The notes under the pieces are model-generated. The model made no database searches and was not told the origin of the DNA. It was given only the letters and a program-made list of their open reading frames with translations. A DNA stretch of 64,000 nucleotides. Source: Paracoccus kondratievae (GTDB lineage: Bacteria; Pseudomonadota; Alphaproteobacteria; Rhodobacterales; Rhodobacteraceae). The translations under genes and the position numbers were made by a program. Shown in pieces: positions 17,866 through 28,326 of the stretch. The stretch is from NCBI RefSeq assembly GCF_009301415.1, contig NZ_CP045072.1, positions 531,501-595,500 on the forward strand. The letters run 5' to 3'. Each line of letters opens with the position of its first letter. Positions within the stretch are counted from its first letter, which is position 1.

Positions 17866-18912
17866 ATGAGATCGACGCTCAGCTACATGACCTGGCCCTT
17901 CATCCTGACAGGGGTCGGACTAGCCCTCGCCGCATTTCTGGGATGGGAGTATCACGGCACAGGCGCAGGCGCGCTGGCCTTTCTGCTGATCGCAGGGATC
18001 CTGGCGGTGCTGGAAATCTCGCTGTCTTTCGACAATGCCATCGTCAACGCCAACAAGCTGCGCGAGATGACGCCGAAGTGGCAGCACCGGTTTCTGACCT
18101 GGGGCATTGTCATCGCGGTGTTTGGTATGCGGGTGATCTTTCCGCTGTTGGTGGTGGTCATCGCCGCCCGCCTTGCCCCGTGGGAGGCGCTGCGCCTTGC
18201 CGCCACCCAGCCGCAGGAATATTCGCGCATCATCCATGAGGCGCATTTGCCCATCGCAGCCTTTGGCGGGGCTTTCCTGATGTTGGTGGCGCTGAACTAT
18301 TTCTTTGATCAGGCCAAGGATGTGGACTGGATCAAAGGGGTCGAGGCCGCCTTGCGCAAACTGGGCGAGATCCGCGGCATGGAGGTCGGTTTCGTGCTGA
18401 TCTGCATGTTGGTGATCGTCAGCCAGATGCCGGCGGAAAGTGAGCATACCTTTATCATCGCCGCGATCTGGGGGATAATTACCTATCTGCTGGTCGATAT
18501 GCTGGGCCATGTGCTTGACAGTTGGGGGGCATCGCGCAGCCATGCCGATATGGCGCGTGGTGGCTTTGGCGCGTTCCTTTACCTTGAGGTGCTGGACGCC
18601 TCGTTCAGCTTTGACGGTGTGATCGGGGCCTTTGCGCTGACCCAGAACCTGTTTCTTATCGCTATCGGGCTGGGCATCGGGGCCTTTTACGTCCGGGCCA
18701 TGACGGTCATGATGGTCGAGCGCGGTACGCTATCCGCCTTTCGTTACCTTGAACACGGGGCGTTCTGGTCGATCCTTGTCCTGTCGGTGCTGATGTTCGT
18801 TCAGACGTTGCGCCCCATCCCCGAGGTGGTCACCGGGCTTTTGGGTGCAGGCTTCATCGGCATGGCTTTTCTAAGCTCGGTTGCCTGGCGCCGCCGTCAC
18901 CCGCAAGACTGA
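17866..18912 (+). CDS. DUF475 family integral membrane protein (TerC-related)
   Basis: The 348-residue protein has about nine hydrophobic segments and paired acidic motifs in membrane helices: ISLSFDNAIVNANKLREM (about 53-70) and DASFSFDGVIGAFA (about 245-258). The two SFD boxes mirror those of TerC, linking it to the TerC/LysE-type metal exporters. The function of DUF475 is not established; manganese or metal homeostasis is an inference from TerC. The ATG at 17866 was preferred over 17800 because the earlier extension is rich in Pro, Arg and His and unlike the family. Confidence 0.88.
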   Translation: MRSTLSYMTWPFILTGVGLALAAFLGWEYHGTGAGALAFLLIAGILAVLEISLSFDNAIVNANKLREMTPKWQHRFLTWGIVIAVFGMRVIFPLLVVVIAARLAPWEALRLAATQPQEYSRIIHEAHLPIAAFGGAFLMLVALNYFFDQAKDVDWIKGVEAALRKLGEIRGMEVGFVLICMLVIVSQMPAESEHTFIIAAIWGIITYLLVDMLGHVLDSWGASRSHADMARGGFGAFLYLEVLDASFSFDGVIGAFALTQNLFLIAIGLGIGAFYVRAMTVMMVERGTLSAFRYLEHGAFWSILVLSVLMFVQTLRPIPEVVTGLLGAGFIGMAFLSSVAWRRRHPQD

Positions 18913-18928
18913 CCGGGCGGCGGCAAAT

Positions 18929-18954
18929 GGGGTGGGCCTTTGTGGCCCGGCCCC
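18929..18954. terminator. GC-rich hairpin between DUF475 and pepP
   Basis: GGGGTGGGCC pairs with GGCCCGGCCCC around a TTTGT loop, with one bulged G, and is followed by CTTT on the plus strand. It lies in the 56-base gap between two convergent genes and probably ends both transcripts. Confidence 0.55.
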
Positions 18955-18968
18955 CTTTCGCGCATGAC

Positions 18969-20786
18969 TCAGACGCTGCCCCCAAGGGGGCGGGTCGCCA
19001 GAAAGAGCCAATCGCGGACCCCGCCTTCGACCAGGGGCGAGATCTTGTCCCAGACCTCGGCATGATAGGCGTCAAGCCAGGCCACCTCGGCAGGTGACAG
19101 CAGCCCCGGTTCAATCAGGCGGCGGTCGATCGGGGCAAAGGTCAGCGTTTCGAACCCTAGCATCTCACGCCCATCGGGGCTTTGGCGGTTCTCGATCACG
19201 ATCAGGTTTTCGATGCGGATGCCAAAGGCCCCTTCGCGGTAATAGCCCGGCTCGTTCGACAGGATCATGCCGGGTTGCAGCGGAATGTCCGAGATGCGCG
19301 AGATCCGCACCGGCCCCTCATGCACCGACAGGCCCGCGCCGACGCCATGGCCGGTGCCGTGGTCGTAATCCATGCCCTCGGACCATAGGGGCGCGCGGGC
19401 GAGCGCGTCGATGTGGCATCCGGCGACGCCTTTCGGGAACTGGACCTGCGAAACGGCGATCATGCCTTGCAGCACCCGTGTATAGGGGCGCCGCACTGCC
19501 GGATCGACCGGGCCCATCGGCAGGGTGCGGGTGATGTCGGTGGTGCCGTTTTCATATTGTCCGCCGGAATCGACCAGCAGTACATGGCCAGGCTCGATCC
19601 GCAGGTTGCTGTCCTGACTGACGTGGTAATGCGGGATCGCAGCATGGGGGCCGGTCGCCGAGATGGTGTCAAAGCTGATGTCGAGGATGCCGCGCGCGGT
19701 GCGCAGTGCCTCAAGCTTTTGCGCGACGTCGATTTCGGTCAGCGGCTCGGCCCCAAGCAGCGGAGCACGGCTGTCAAGCCAGCATAGCAGTTCGGTTATT
19801 GCTGCACCGTCCTGCAGATGGGCGGCGCGCATGCCGGCAACTTCGGCCGGGTTTTTGCAGGCCTTTGGCAGGATCACCGGATCGGGTGCCTCGACGATCG
19901 GGGTCTTCATGCTTTCGATCAGCGCAAACACCCGGTCGGGCGCGCTGGCGGGATCGACCCGCACCGGCCCGGCAAGGTTGGTCAGCGCCGGCGTCAGCGC
20001 GACCAGAGGCAGGACCGAGACCTCATTGCCAAGGGCGGCCCGCACCTCGGGGCCGAATTTGGCGGGGTCGGTAAAGACGGCAACATGGCCGTTTTCCTCG
20101 ATGATGGCAAAGCACTGTACCACCGGGTTCTTGGGCACGTCCGCGCCGCGGATATTAAGCAACCACGAGACCGAGTCGGGCAGGGTCAGCACTGCCGCCT
20201 GCTGCCCGGCCTTGCGCAGGGCGTCGGCGATGCGGGCGCGCTTTTCCGCCGCGGTTTCGCCTGCGACCGCGTCGGGCCATAGGCGCACCACCCCGACCGG
20301 AGGTTCGGGCTGGTCAGTCCAGATCGCATCGACCGGGTTCGTTTCCAGCGCGATCAGGGCAATGCCGGTCCCGACAAGACCCTTTTCCATCTCGCGGATC
20401 TCGCGCCGGGTGTGCAGCCAGGGGTCATAGCCGATGCGGCCGCCTTCGGGCAGGGCCTGATGCAGCCAATCCGAGGGGCGGGTTTCCGGCCAGGGGACCG
20501 GGGTGAAATGTGCGGGATCCACCTCGGCCTTGACCTGCACCCGATAGCGGCCGTCGATGAACACGCCCGCCCGGTCGGGGGTGACGATGCAAAAGCCGGC
20601 ACTACCGGTAAAGCCGGTCAGCCAGGCCAGCCGCGCATCGCGGGCTGCGACATATTCCCCCTGATGCGCATCCGCACGCGGCACCAGAAAGCCGTCGAGG
20701 TCACGCGCCGCAAGTTCGCGGCGCAAGGCTGCCAGCCGGGGCGGATGCGCGGCGGGGTTGGAATAGCTGTCATAGGTCTGGAACAT
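18969..20786 (-). CDS. pepP: Aminopeptidase P family protein (Xaa-Pro aminopeptidase)
   Basis: The 605-residue enzyme removes an N-terminal residue before proline. Two N-terminal creatinase-like domains (from PPRLAALRREL through LPKACKN) precede the M24 catalytic domain. All five dimetal ligands are visible: Asp in LLVDSGGQY, Asp in NGTTDITRT, His in GTGHGVG, Glu in SNEPGYYREG and Glu in IRIENL. The length fits the eukaryote-like long form common in alphaproteobacteria rather than the 440-residue E. coli PepP. AGAGG precedes the ATG. The glycosyltransferase gene lies 31 bases upstream on the same strand. Confidence 0.93.
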   Translation of the reverse strand: MFQTYDSYSNPAAHPPRLAALRRELAARDLDGFLVPRADAHQGEYVAARDARLAWLTGFTGSAGFCIVTPDRAGVFIDGRYRVQVKAEVDPAHFTPVPWPETRPSDWLHQALPEGGRIGYDPWLHTRREIREMEKGLVGTGIALIALETNPVDAIWTDQPEPPVGVVRLWPDAVAGETAAEKRARIADALRKAGQQAAVLTLPDSVSWLLNIRGADVPKNPVVQCFAIIEENGHVAVFTDPAKFGPEVRAALGNEVSVLPLVALTPALTNLAGPVRVDPASAPDRVFALIESMKTPIVEAPDPVILPKACKNPAEVAGMRAAHLQDGAAITELLCWLDSRAPLLGAEPLTEIDVAQKLEALRTARGILDISFDTISATGPHAAIPHYHVSQDSNLRIEPGHVLLVDSGGQYENGTTDITRTLPMGPVDPAVRRPYTRVLQGMIAVSQVQFPKGVAGCHIDALARAPLWSEGMDYDHGTGHGVGAGLSVHEGPVRISRISDIPLQPGMILSNEPGYYREGAFGIRIENLIVIENRQSPDGREMLGFETLTFAPIDRRLIEPGLLSPAEVAWLDAYHAEVWDKISPLVEGGVRDWLFLATRPLGGSV

Positions 20787-20817
20787 GCTCGCCTCTGGCT
20801 TTCTTGTGCTTGGGATA

Positions 20818-22071
20818 TCAGGCGCGGGTCAGCGCCTCTTTCGCGCCGGGCAGGGTGCGGGCCAACCCGTCGGCCACCGCCTCGGCACTGCGGCGATGGT
20901 GAAAATCGGTGGCGACCCGCGCGCGCGAAGCCTGTGTCAACCGCAAGGCCCTGGCAGGATCCGCGCAGAGCCGCGCGATCTCGTCAGCCATGGCCTCGGG
21001 GTGCTCGGGTGGGACAAGGATAGCGTCGCGGCCCGATGTGATCAGCTCATGATTGCCGCCGACATCGGTGACGACGACCGGCATTTCCATTGCCATCGCC
21101 TCCATGATCGCTACGGAAATCCCTTCGTTCAGGCTGGCCAGCGCAAAGATATGGGCGTTCTCAAGCCCTTCGCGCACGCGATCCTCACTGACCGCGCCCA
21201 GCAGGGTGACTGCATCGCCCAACCCCTTGGCGGCGATCAGCGCATCAAGCTGGCGGTGATAGCCCGAACCACCCTGTTCGTCCTCGCCCGCGATTTCAAG
21301 CCGGGCGTCGATACCGCGGGCGCGTAGCAGGGCGACCGTCTCGATCAGGTGGTCATGCCCCTTGATTGCGTTAAGTCGTCCGCAGCTGAAGATGCGCACT
21401 GGCCCACCCGGAGCAGGGGGCTGCCATGGTCTGCGGCGCTTGATCTGGTCCAGATTGACCCCCATCGGCGCAATCAGGATGGTCGAGGGACGGTCCGCCC
21501 CGATATCGTGTTCGGCCACGCGGGCGAGCAGTTGTGAAATGATGGTGACGAACCGTGCATGCCGCCATTTCTGGCGCTGGTTCGGGCCGTAGCCCTCTAG
21601 CGTCGGGCCGTGCAGGGTCAGGCTGTAACCCGGCCCCCCCAGCCGTTCGGCGAACATGGCGATATTGGCGCTGTCGGCGCAGCTATGGACATGGATATGG
21701 CTCCAGCCCTGTTCGCGGGCAATGCGCTTGAGCCGCGCCCCCATGCCAAGCAGTGCGAGCATCCGCAGCCGTGCCTTCAGGCCGTGCGCCTCGGCCGTAA
21801 AGGCCGCGCCAAGGCCACGTGCCCAGCCCGAGGGGCCCGAGCGCAGGAATTCCGCGATCATGCCAAGACCTTCGGCCCCAAGCGGCATCAGATAGCGGGT
21901 ACGCGCCTGCGCTTCGGCCGCCCAGCTGTGCGAGGCGACGGCGCGCGGCGGCGGTCGGGTCGAGACAAGGTCGGCCTCGACCCCCAGCGCTGCCAGCGCC
22001 TGCCGTTCGCGCCACAGAAAGATATGGGTCTGGCCCGGGAACTCGGGTATGAAAAATCCGATCTTCAACAC
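20818..22071 (-). CDS. Glycosyltransferase family 4
   Basis: The 417-residue protein has the GT-B fold: an N-terminal acceptor domain with KIGFFIPEFPGQTHIFLWRE near the start, and a C-terminal donor domain with IFSCGRLNAIKGHDHLIE, LGAVSEDRVREGLENAHIF and EGISVAIMEAMAMEMPVVV. The last motif contains the EAMAM segment that contacts the nucleotide sugar. It resembles WcaL/exopolysaccharide mannosyl- or glucosyltransferases. The start is GTG at 22071, with AAGAGG seven bases before it. It is not next to a larger polysaccharide cluster. Confidence 0.88.
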   Translation of the reverse strand: MLKIGFFIPEFPGQTHIFLWRERQALAALGVEADLVSTRPPPRAVASHSWAAEAQARTRYLMPLGAEGLGMIAEFLRSGPSGWARGLGAAFTAEAHGLKARLRMLALLGMGARLKRIAREQGWSHIHVHSCADSANIAMFAERLGGPGYSLTLHGPTLEGYGPNQRQKWRHARFVTIISQLLARVAEHDIGADRPSTILIAPMGVNLDQIKRRRPWQPPAPGGPVRIFSCGRLNAIKGHDHLIETVALLRARGIDARLEIAGEDEQGGSGYHRQLDALIAAKGLGDAVTLLGAVSEDRVREGLENAHIFALASLNEGISVAIMEAMAMEMPVVVTDVGGNHELITSGRDAILVPPEHPEAMADEIARLCADPARALRLTQASRARVATDFHHRRSAEAVADGLARTLPGAKEALTRA

Positions 22072-22169
22072 GTCGAAGCCTCTTGGCCTGCGAGGCGAAA
22101 GCGGCCCCGGCCTGACCGAACTGGTCGCATGGGAGACCGGGGCAGATCAAGCAGCCGGAAAGGACAGGA

Positions 22170-24032
22170 TTACCCCACCCGGCGCAGGTTCATCGCGCGC
22201 GCGCGCTTTCTGGGATCGGATTCGAACAGAGCGGCAAGCTGTTCGGTCATTGCCCCGGCCAGTTGTTCGGCATCGGTGATCGTGACCGCGCGTTCGTAAT
22301 AACGGGTCACGTCGTGGCCGATACCGATGGCCAAAAGCTCAACCAGCTTCTTGCGTTCGATCATCGAGATCACGTCGCGCAGGTGCTTTTCAAGAAAGTT
22401 CGCCGGGTTGACCGACAGGGTCGAGTCATCGACCGGCGCACCATCCGAAATCACCATCAGGATCTTGCGTGCCTCGGACCGGCGGGACAGGCGACGATGC
22501 GCCCACTCCAGCGCCTCGCCGTCGATGTTTTCCTTCAGCAGTCCCTCTTTCATCATCAGACCAAGGTTCGGACGCACGCGCCGCCATGGCGCATCGGCGC
22601 CCTTGTAGATGATGTGGCGCAGGTCGTTCAGCCGTCCGGGTTGGGCGGGGCGACCGGCTGCCAGCCATTTTTCACGGCTTTGCCCACCTTTCCATGCACG
22701 GGTGGTAAAGCCAAGGATCTCGACCTTGACCTGAGTGCGCTCAAGCGTGCGGGCAAGGACGTCGGCGCAGATCGCGGCAATGCTGATCGGCCGGCCCCGC
22801 ATCGAGCCCGAGTTGTCCAAAAGCAGCGTCACAACGGTGTCGCGGAATTCGGTGTCCTTTTCGATCTTAAAGGACAGGGGCGTCGTCGGGTTCGCCACCA
22901 CCCGGGCAAGGCGTCCGGCGTCAAGCACGCCCTCTTCCTTATCAAACTCCCAGCTGCGGTTCTGCTGCGCCTGCAGGCGGCGCTGCAACTTGTTGGCCAG
23001 CCGCGAGACCGCGCCGCGCAAGGGTTCAAGCTGTTTGTCGAGATAGGCGCGCAGCCGCTCAAGCTCGGCCGGGTCGGCCAGATCCTCGGCGCGGATCTCT
23101 TCGTCGTATTCCTGAGTATAGACTTTGTAATCCGGGCTGGCCTCGCTGACCTGAGGCGGCAGGTCGGGCGGGGTTTCGGATTCCGAGATTTCGGCGTCGT
23201 CTACCAGCTCTTCATCGGACTGGTCGTCCATACTGACCTGAGCCTGACGCTCATCCTGCGTCTGGTCCTGGGTGCGCTCGGGGCTGGCTTCGGCCTCGTC
23301 GTCCTGGTTCTGGTCGCGGGACTGGTCGTTGCCTGCTTCCTCGTCCTGTTCGGCGTTCTCGTCGGCCTCATCCTCTTCCGGTTCGTCAGGGTCCTCACCC
23401 AGCTGGTCGCCATAGCCCAAGTCGGCGATGAGCTTGCGGGAAAGACGCGCAAAGGCGGCCTGATCGGGCAGTACCTCGCCGACGTGCCCCAATTCGCTGC
23501 CGGCCTGTTCCTCGATAAAGGGGCGCCACAGGTCCGCGACATGCTGCGCGGCCGGGGGCAGGGGGCGACCGGTTGCGATCTGGCGCAGGATATAGCCCGC
23601 CGCGACGGCCAAAGGCGCATCGGCCGGGGCCTTGATCTGGCCATAGCCCTTGCGCTCGGCCTCTTGCCCCAGCTTGGCGTCGATATTGGACAGCGCGCCC
23701 GGCATGTCGCGCGCGCCCAATGCCTCGCAGCGCACCGTTTCCATCGCCTCATAGAGGTCGCGCGCCATCGGTCCGGCGGGGGCGTATTTCGCGTGGGTTG
23801 CGGGATCGTGGTGACGCAGTTTCATCGCCAGTGCATCGGCGGTACCACGCGCCAGCAATACCTCGTCCCGGGTCATGCGGCGGCTGACCTGAGGCAGGCG
23901 CATCGTGTCGCCTGCCACCCCCGCAGGATCGGCGGTGAAGGTCACGTTCAGCTCGCGCTCTTCGGCAAGGGCGCGGGTGGCCTCGGTCAGGGCCTTCTTG
24001 AACGGATCGGCGGGGTTGTCGGATTTTTTCAT
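22170..24032 (-). CDS. cobT: Cobaltochelatase subunit CobT
   Basis: CobT is the VWA-domain subunit of aerobic cobaltochelatase; CobN, CobS and CobT insert cobalt into hydrogenobyrinate a,c-diamide with ATP. In the 620-residue protein the centre (about 205-310) is an extreme Asp/Glu/Gln-rich linker, and the C-terminal VWA domain begins with the MIDAS motif [13 protein letters not shown] (near residue 405). [17 protein letters not shown] and ALEWAHRRL are conserved CobT blocks. cobS lies 277 bases upstream on the same strand; cobN is not in the window. Confidence 0.95.
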   Translation of the reverse strand: MKKSDNPADPFKKALTEATRALAEERELNVTFTADPAGVAGDTMRLPQVSRRMTRDEVLLARGTADALAMKLRHHDPATHAKYAPAGPMARDLYEAMETVRCEALGARDMPGALSNIDAKLGQEAERKGYGQIKAPADAPLAVAAGYILRQIATGRPLPPAAQHVADLWRPFIEEQAGSELGHVGEVLPDQAAFARLSRKLIADLGYGDQLGEDPDEPEEDEADENAEQDEEAGNDQSRDQNQDDEAEASPERTQDQTQDERQAQVSMDDQSDEELVDDAEISESETPPDLPPQVSEASPDYKVYTQEYDEEIRAEDLADPAELERLRAYLDKQLEPLRGAVSRLANKLQRRLQAQQNRSWEFDKEEGVLDAGRLARVVANPTTPLSFKIEKDTEFRDTVVTLLLDNSGSMRGRPISIAAICADVLARTLERTQVKVEILGFTTRAWKGGQSREKWLAAGRPAQPGRLNDLRHIIYKGADAPWRRVRPNLGLMMKEGLLKENIDGEALEWAHRRLSRRSEARKILMVISDGAPVDDSTLSVNPANFLEKHLRDVISMIERKKLVELLAIGIGHDVTRYYERAVTITDAEQLAGAMTEQLAALFESDPRKRARAMNLRRVG

Positions 24033-24309
24033 CGGATGTTCCAGAAACCTGCTTTGGCCGCCATCACAGCATATCCCCTGCCGCCAGCAATGAAAGGCGG
24101 GAAGGGACAGCTTTCATTTCACGCAGGCCCTTGGCCGCAGGGCCCAGGGGCCCGTGCGGCACTGGTCCTGTGGTCCGCAAGCGGTCCTTGGGCGGGGGGT
24201 TGCAAAGGGGCCGTTTGGGTTCGGGCAGGATGGCCGGACATTCCCGCTACGTTCCTGCCCGGCGTTTCCCGGAGCAGGGCCGTGGCGGAAAAGCCTGTCG
24301 CCCGCCGCA

Positions 24310-25284
24310 TCACCCGGCCTTGACTGCCGCGCTTTCCGGCAGTTCCTCGTCGAACAGGCGCTGGTAGAACTCGGCCACCGTCTGGCGCTCGAGTTCGTCG
24401 CATTTGTTGAGGAAGGTCAGCCGGAAAGCATAGCCCACATTGTCGCCAAAGATGCGCGCGTTCTGCGCCCAGGAAATCACCGTGCGCGGGCTCATCACCG
24501 TCGACAGGTCGCCCTGCATGAAGGCCGTCCGCGTCAGGTCGGCCAGCGCGACCATCTGGCTGATCTGCTTGCGGCCCTTTTCGGTGTTGTATGTCGGGTT
24601 CTTGGCCAGAACGATCGCGGCCTCGGCGTCGTGGCTGAGATAGTTCAGCGTCGTCACGAGGTTCCAGCGGTCCATCTGGCCCTGGTTGATCTGCTGGGTG
24701 CCGTGATAAAGGCCGGTCGTGTCGCCCAGACCCACCGTGTTTGCCGTGGCAAACAGGCGGAAATAGGGGTTCGGTGTGATGACCTCGTTCTGGTCAAGCA
24801 GCGTCAGCTTGCCATCCGCCTCCAGCACGCGCTGGATAACGAACATCACATCGGCGCGGCCTGCGTCGTATTCGTCAAAGACGATGGCGGTCGGGTTGCG
24901 CAGCGCCCAGGGCAGAATGCCTTCGTGAAAAACGGTGACCTGCTTGCCATCGACCAGCTTGATCGCGTCCTTGCCGATCAGGTCGATCCGGCTGACGTGG
25001 CTGTCAAGGTTCACGCGCACGCAAGGCCAGTTCAGCCGTGCCGCCACCTGCTCGATATGGGTCGATTTGCCGGTGCCGTGATAGCCTTGGATCATGACCC
25101 GGCGGTTGTAGGCAAAGCCGGCCAGGATCGCCAGGGTCGTGTCGGGGTCGAACTTGTAGGTCGGGTCGACATCGGGCACGCGGTCGGATCGTTCGGCAAA
25201 GCCCTTGATCTTCATGTCGCTGTCTAGGCCGAAGACCTCGCGCAGGTCGATGTCCTCGGTCGGTTTCGCGTTCTGATCAAGCAT
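24310..25284 (-). CDS. cobS: Cobaltochelatase subunit CobS
   Basis: CobS is the AAA+ ATPase partner of CobT that powers cobalt insertion by CobN. The 324-residue protein has Walker [10 protein letters not shown] (67-75), Walker B AIVFDE (133-138), a sensor-type FATANT and the DREVFG-like N-terminus with [12 protein letters not shown] that precedes the AAA core. AAGGG precedes the ATG. It is followed by a 277-base gap before cobT, longer than usual for this pair, so separate translation control is possible. Confidence 0.96.
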   Translation of the reverse strand: MLDQNAKPTEDIDLREVFGLDSDMKIKGFAERSDRVPDVDPTYKFDPDTTLAILAGFAYNRRVMIQGYHGTGKSTHIEQVAARLNWPCVRVNLDSHVSRIDLIGKDAIKLVDGKQVTVFHEGILPWALRNPTAIVFDEYDAGRADVMFVIQRVLEADGKLTLLDQNEVITPNPYFRLFATANTVGLGDTTGLYHGTQQINQGQMDRWNLVTTLNYLSHDAEAAIVLAKNPTYNTEKGRKQISQMVALADLTRTAFMQGDLSTVMSPRTVISWAQNARIFGDNVGYAFRLTFLNKCDELERQTVAEFYQRLFDEELPESAAVKAG

Positions 25285-25426
25285 TGGGCGGCCCTTTCGA
25301 TTCTTCTGTGCTTGATGAATGATTCCCCGCGCAGGTGCAAGCCGGACAAGGGCTTAAGGGTGAATTGCGCACAAGTGCGGCGCCCCGTAAGCTGTCCCTC
25401 CGGAAAGCTGGAACAGGACGGGTTGC

Positions 25427-26389
25427 ATGAGCGGATTGCTGGCGCTGCTGGATGACGTCGCGGGGATCGCCAAGATCGCCGCTGCCTCGATCGACGATGT
25501 GGCCGGTCAGGCGGTCAAGGCGGGCAGCAAGGCCGCCGGAGCGGTGATCGACGACGCGGCGGTGACACCGAAATACGTGCACGGCTTTTCCGCCGCGCGC
25601 GAAGTGCCGATCGTGATGAAGATTGCGCGCGGATCACTGTTCAACAAGCTGGTGATCCTGCTGCCGATTGCGCTGTTGTTGTCGGCCTTTGCGCCATGGG
25701 CAATCTCGCCCCTGCTGATGATCGGCGGCGCGTATCTGTGCTTTGAGGGGGCTGAAAAGATCGTTCACGCCCTTGGCCGTCACGGGGCCGGGGACGCGCA
25801 TCTTGCCGTCACCGAGGGCGGCGGCGCCGGTCTGGAAGAAGAGCGGGTGCGCGGCGCGATCAAGACTGATTTCATCCTGTCGGCCGAGATCATGACCATT
25901 GCCCTTGCCGCCATCCCGAACGGAGACCCGATCTGGATGAAGGCGCTGATTCTTGCCATGGTTGCCGTGGGCATCACGCTGGCTGTCTATGGTTTCGTCG
26001 CGCTGATCGTTAAGGCGGATGATTTCGGCCTGCACCTGAATGAGCGGGGTGGTGCCTTGGGTGCGCTGGGGCGCGGCATCGTCCATGTCATGCCGGGTTT
26101 CATGAAGGCTCTGACCATCGTCGGCACTGCCGCGATGATCTGGGTCGGCGGCCAGATCGTCATTCACGGGCTGCATGAGCTGGGCCAGCACCAGCCCTAT
26201 GAATGGATCCATCGCATGGCCGAGGCCGCTGCCCATGCCGCCCCAGCCGCGCCGGGCCTTGTCGGCTGGGTCACCACGGCCTTTTTCGATGGCGTCTTCG
26301 GCGTCATTCTGGGGCTGATCCTTATTCCCGTCGCGCATTACCTCGTTACCCCGGTGATCGAGGCGGTCAGGCGCGCGCTTGGCGCCTGA
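25427..26389 (+). CDS. DUF808 family inner-membrane protein
   Basis: The 320-residue protein matches the DUF808/YedI family. The opening LLALLDDVAGIAKIAAASID and the block DDAAVTPKYVHGF (about 45-57) are diagnostic. There are six or seven hydrophobic segments, and the C-terminus has VAHYLVTPVIEAVRR. No function is established. It is transcribed divergently from cobS across 142 bases, where I see no strong regulatory motif. Confidence 0.9.
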   Translation: MSGLLALLDDVAGIAKIAAASIDDVAGQAVKAGSKAAGAVIDDAAVTPKYVHGFSAAREVPIVMKIARGSLFNKLVILLPIALLLSAFAPWAISPLLMIGGAYLCFEGAEKIVHALGRHGAGDAHLAVTEGGGAGLEEERVRGAIKTDFILSAEIMTIALAAIPNGDPIWMKALILAMVAVGITLAVYGFVALIVKADDFGLHLNERGGALGALGRGIVHVMPGFMKALTIVGTAAMIWVGGQIVIHGLHELGQHQPYEWIHRMAEAAAHAAPAAPGLVGWVTTAFFDGVFGVILGLILIPVAHYLVTPVIEAVRRALGA

Positions 26390-26457
26390 CCTCTCTGGCT
26401 TGCTCTTGTCTGGGTCACGGGTCTATTTCCGTGCAATGCCAATTCAGGAGGACTGCC

Positions 26458-27837
26458 ATGCCGATTCCCGCCCCGGCGCTTGAGGCGCTTTCCGCGCTTT
26501 TGGGCGCGCGTCTGTCCACCAGCGGTGCCGACCGCGATCTGCATGCCCAGTCCGAGACTTTTCACCGCGCGCCGCCCCCTGATGCCGTAGCATGGCCGCT
26601 GTCGACCGGCGAGGTCTCGCGCATCGCTGCGATCTGCCGTGCCCATCACGTGCCGATGATCGGCTGGGGCACCGGAACCTCGCTTGAGGGGCAGGCGCTG
26701 GCTCCGCAAGGGGGACTGGTGATCGACCTGTCCAAGATGGATCGGGTGCTGGAAATCCGGGCCGAGGACATGCAGGTTTCGGTTCAGCCCGGCTGCACGC
26801 GTGAGGCGCTGAACACCGAACTGCGCGCGACGGGGCTGTTCTTTCCGGTCGATCCCGGCGCCAACGCCTCGCTGGGCGGGATGGCCGCGACGCGGGCCTC
26901 GGGCACCACGGCGGTGCGCTATGGCACCATGCGCGACAACGTGCTGGGGCTTGAGGTGGTGCTGGCCGACGGGCAGGTGATCCGCACCGGCACCCGGGCG
27001 GCGAAATCCAGCGCGGGTTATGATCTGACGGCGCTGTTTGTCGGCTCGGAAGGTACGTTGGGGATCATCACTGAACTGACGCTGCGCCTGCATGGCCAGC
27101 CCGAAGAGGTCGCCGCGGCGGTCTGTGGTTTCCCGACGCTGGAACAGGCGGTGGAATGCGTCACTGCAACGATCCAGTCCGGCATCCCGATGGCGCGGAT
27201 CGAGTTCGTTGATGCCGATGTCGTACGTGCCTTCAACAATGTTTCCGGCGCGCAGATGCACGAAGGGCCGCATTTGATGGTCGAGTTTCACGGCTCTCCG
27301 GCCTCGGTCAAGGGCGATGCCGAGGCTTTTGGCGCGCTGGCGGCCGAATTCGGCGGTACCGGCTTTGACTGGGCAACCACGCCCGAGGCACGCGCCGCGC
27401 TGTGGAAGATGCGGCATAACACCTATCGTTCCTGTCTTGCCTTGCGTCCGGGGGCAACTGCGGTTGTGACCGACGTTTGCGTGCCAATGTCGCATCTGCC
27501 TGCTGCCGTGGCTGCGGCGGCCGAGGATATCCGCGCCGAGGGTCTGCTTGGTCCCATCGTCGGCCATGTCGGCGACGGCAATTTCCACGCCCAGATCCTT
27601 GTGATGCCGGGTGATGAGGCCGAACTGGCGGCCGCGAAACGCGTTGCTACCCGCATGGCCGAGCGCGCGATCGGGGTCGGTGGGACCATCACCGGCGAGC
27701 ATGGTGTCGGTATCGGCAAAAAGCCCCTGATGCCCGCCCAGCACGGCCCGGCCATCGCTGTCATGGCGGCAATCAAGCAGGCGCTTGACCCCGAGGGCGT
27801 GCTGAACCCCGGCAAGCTGGTTCCGCAGATGGGTTAA
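26458..27837 (+). CDS. FAD-linked oxidase, GlcD/D-lactate dehydrogenase family
   Basis: The 459-residue protein has a PCMH-type FAD-binding domain (WGTGTSLEGQ at about 70-80, VDPGANASLGGMAATRASGT, and GSEGTLGIITELTL) and a C-terminal FAD-linked oxidase cap with VGHVGDGNFH and GEHGVGIGK. These are the marks of D-2-hydroxyacid dehydrogenases such as GlcD and cytochrome-linked D-lactate dehydrogenase. No iron-sulfur partner (GlcF) adjoins it, so a stand-alone D-lactate dehydrogenase is the best guess. The ATG at 26458 follows AGGAGG. Confidence 0.85.
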   Translation: MPIPAPALEALSALLGARLSTSGADRDLHAQSETFHRAPPPDAVAWPLSTGEVSRIAAICRAHHVPMIGWGTGTSLEGQALAPQGGLVIDLSKMDRVLEIRAEDMQVSVQPGCTREALNTELRATGLFFPVDPGANASLGGMAATRASGTTAVRYGTMRDNVLGLEVVLADGQVIRTGTRAAKSSAGYDLTALFVGSEGTLGIITELTLRLHGQPEEVAAAVCGFPTLEQAVECVTATIQSGIPMARIEFVDADVVRAFNNVSGAQMHEGPHLMVEFHGSPASVKGDAEAFGALAAEFGGTGFDWATTPEARAALWKMRHNTYRSCLALRPGATAVVTDVCVPMSHLPAAVAAAAEDIRAEGLLGPIVGHVGDGNFHAQILVMPGDEAELAAAKRVATRMAERAIGVGGTITGEHGVGIGKKPLMPAQHGPAIAVMAAIKQALDPEGVLNPGKLVPQMG

Positions 27838-27873
27838 GGGCGCTGCCCCAAGCCAGCTGCAAGGGAGGCGCTG

Positions 27874-28326
27874 ATGCCCATGCCATGGACCTATCGCCAT
27901 GCCTCGAAAGAGTGGCGGGCGATTCTGGACGATCTGAAGGATCGGATGGACCTCGTCTCGGATAACAGCGCCTATACGGCGCTGGATGGGGTCCTGCAGG
28001 TCTTTCGTCGGCGACTCACTGCGCAGCAGGGTCTGGATTTTGCCTCGGTCCTGCCAGCGATTCCCCGCGCGATCTTTGTCGCGGGCTGGCGGCCAGAGGC
28101 GGAACCGCTCCCCTTTGCCGACCGTGCGACGATGACGCGCGAGGCGCAGCAGGTCCGGCCGCATCACAACCTGACGCCCGATAGCGCCATCGAGGCGGTG
28201 GCATGGACCCTGCGCCGTTATGTGAATGCGGCCGATTTTCAGCGGGCTCTGGACCAGTTGCCGCCGGGTGCGGCAGGGTTCTGGCATGTTGATGACCCCG
28301 AAGGGGCCCGGCCGAGGATCTTTTGA
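27874..28326 (+). CDS. DUF2267 family protein
   Basis: The 150-residue protein shows the DUF2267 pattern: WRAILDDLKDRMDLVSDNSAY (about 14-34), VLQVFRRRLTAQQGLDFASVLPA and PRAIFVAGWRP. The fold is helical, without a signal peptide. The family is often seen in stress-linked contexts, but no activity is known. A strong AAGGGAGG site precedes the start, 36 bases after the oxidase gene, so the two are probably co-transcribed. Confidence 0.8.
   Translation: MPMPWTYRHASKEWRAILDDLKDRMDLVSDNSAYTALDGVLQVFRRRLTAQQGLDFASVLPAIPRAIFVAGWRPEAEPLPFADRATMTREAQQVRPHHNLTPDSAIEAVAWTLRRYVNAADFQRALDQLPPGAAGFWHVDDPEGARPRIF

Noticed and set aside
22263..24323. 686-residue open frame on the plus strand opposite cobT
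   Set aside because: Antisense shadow of cobT; cobT has strong CobT motifs, this frame has none.
26338..28287. 649-residue open frame on the minus strand opposite the FAD oxidase gene
   Set aside because: Shadow frame with Arg/His/Gln-rich composition and no domain.
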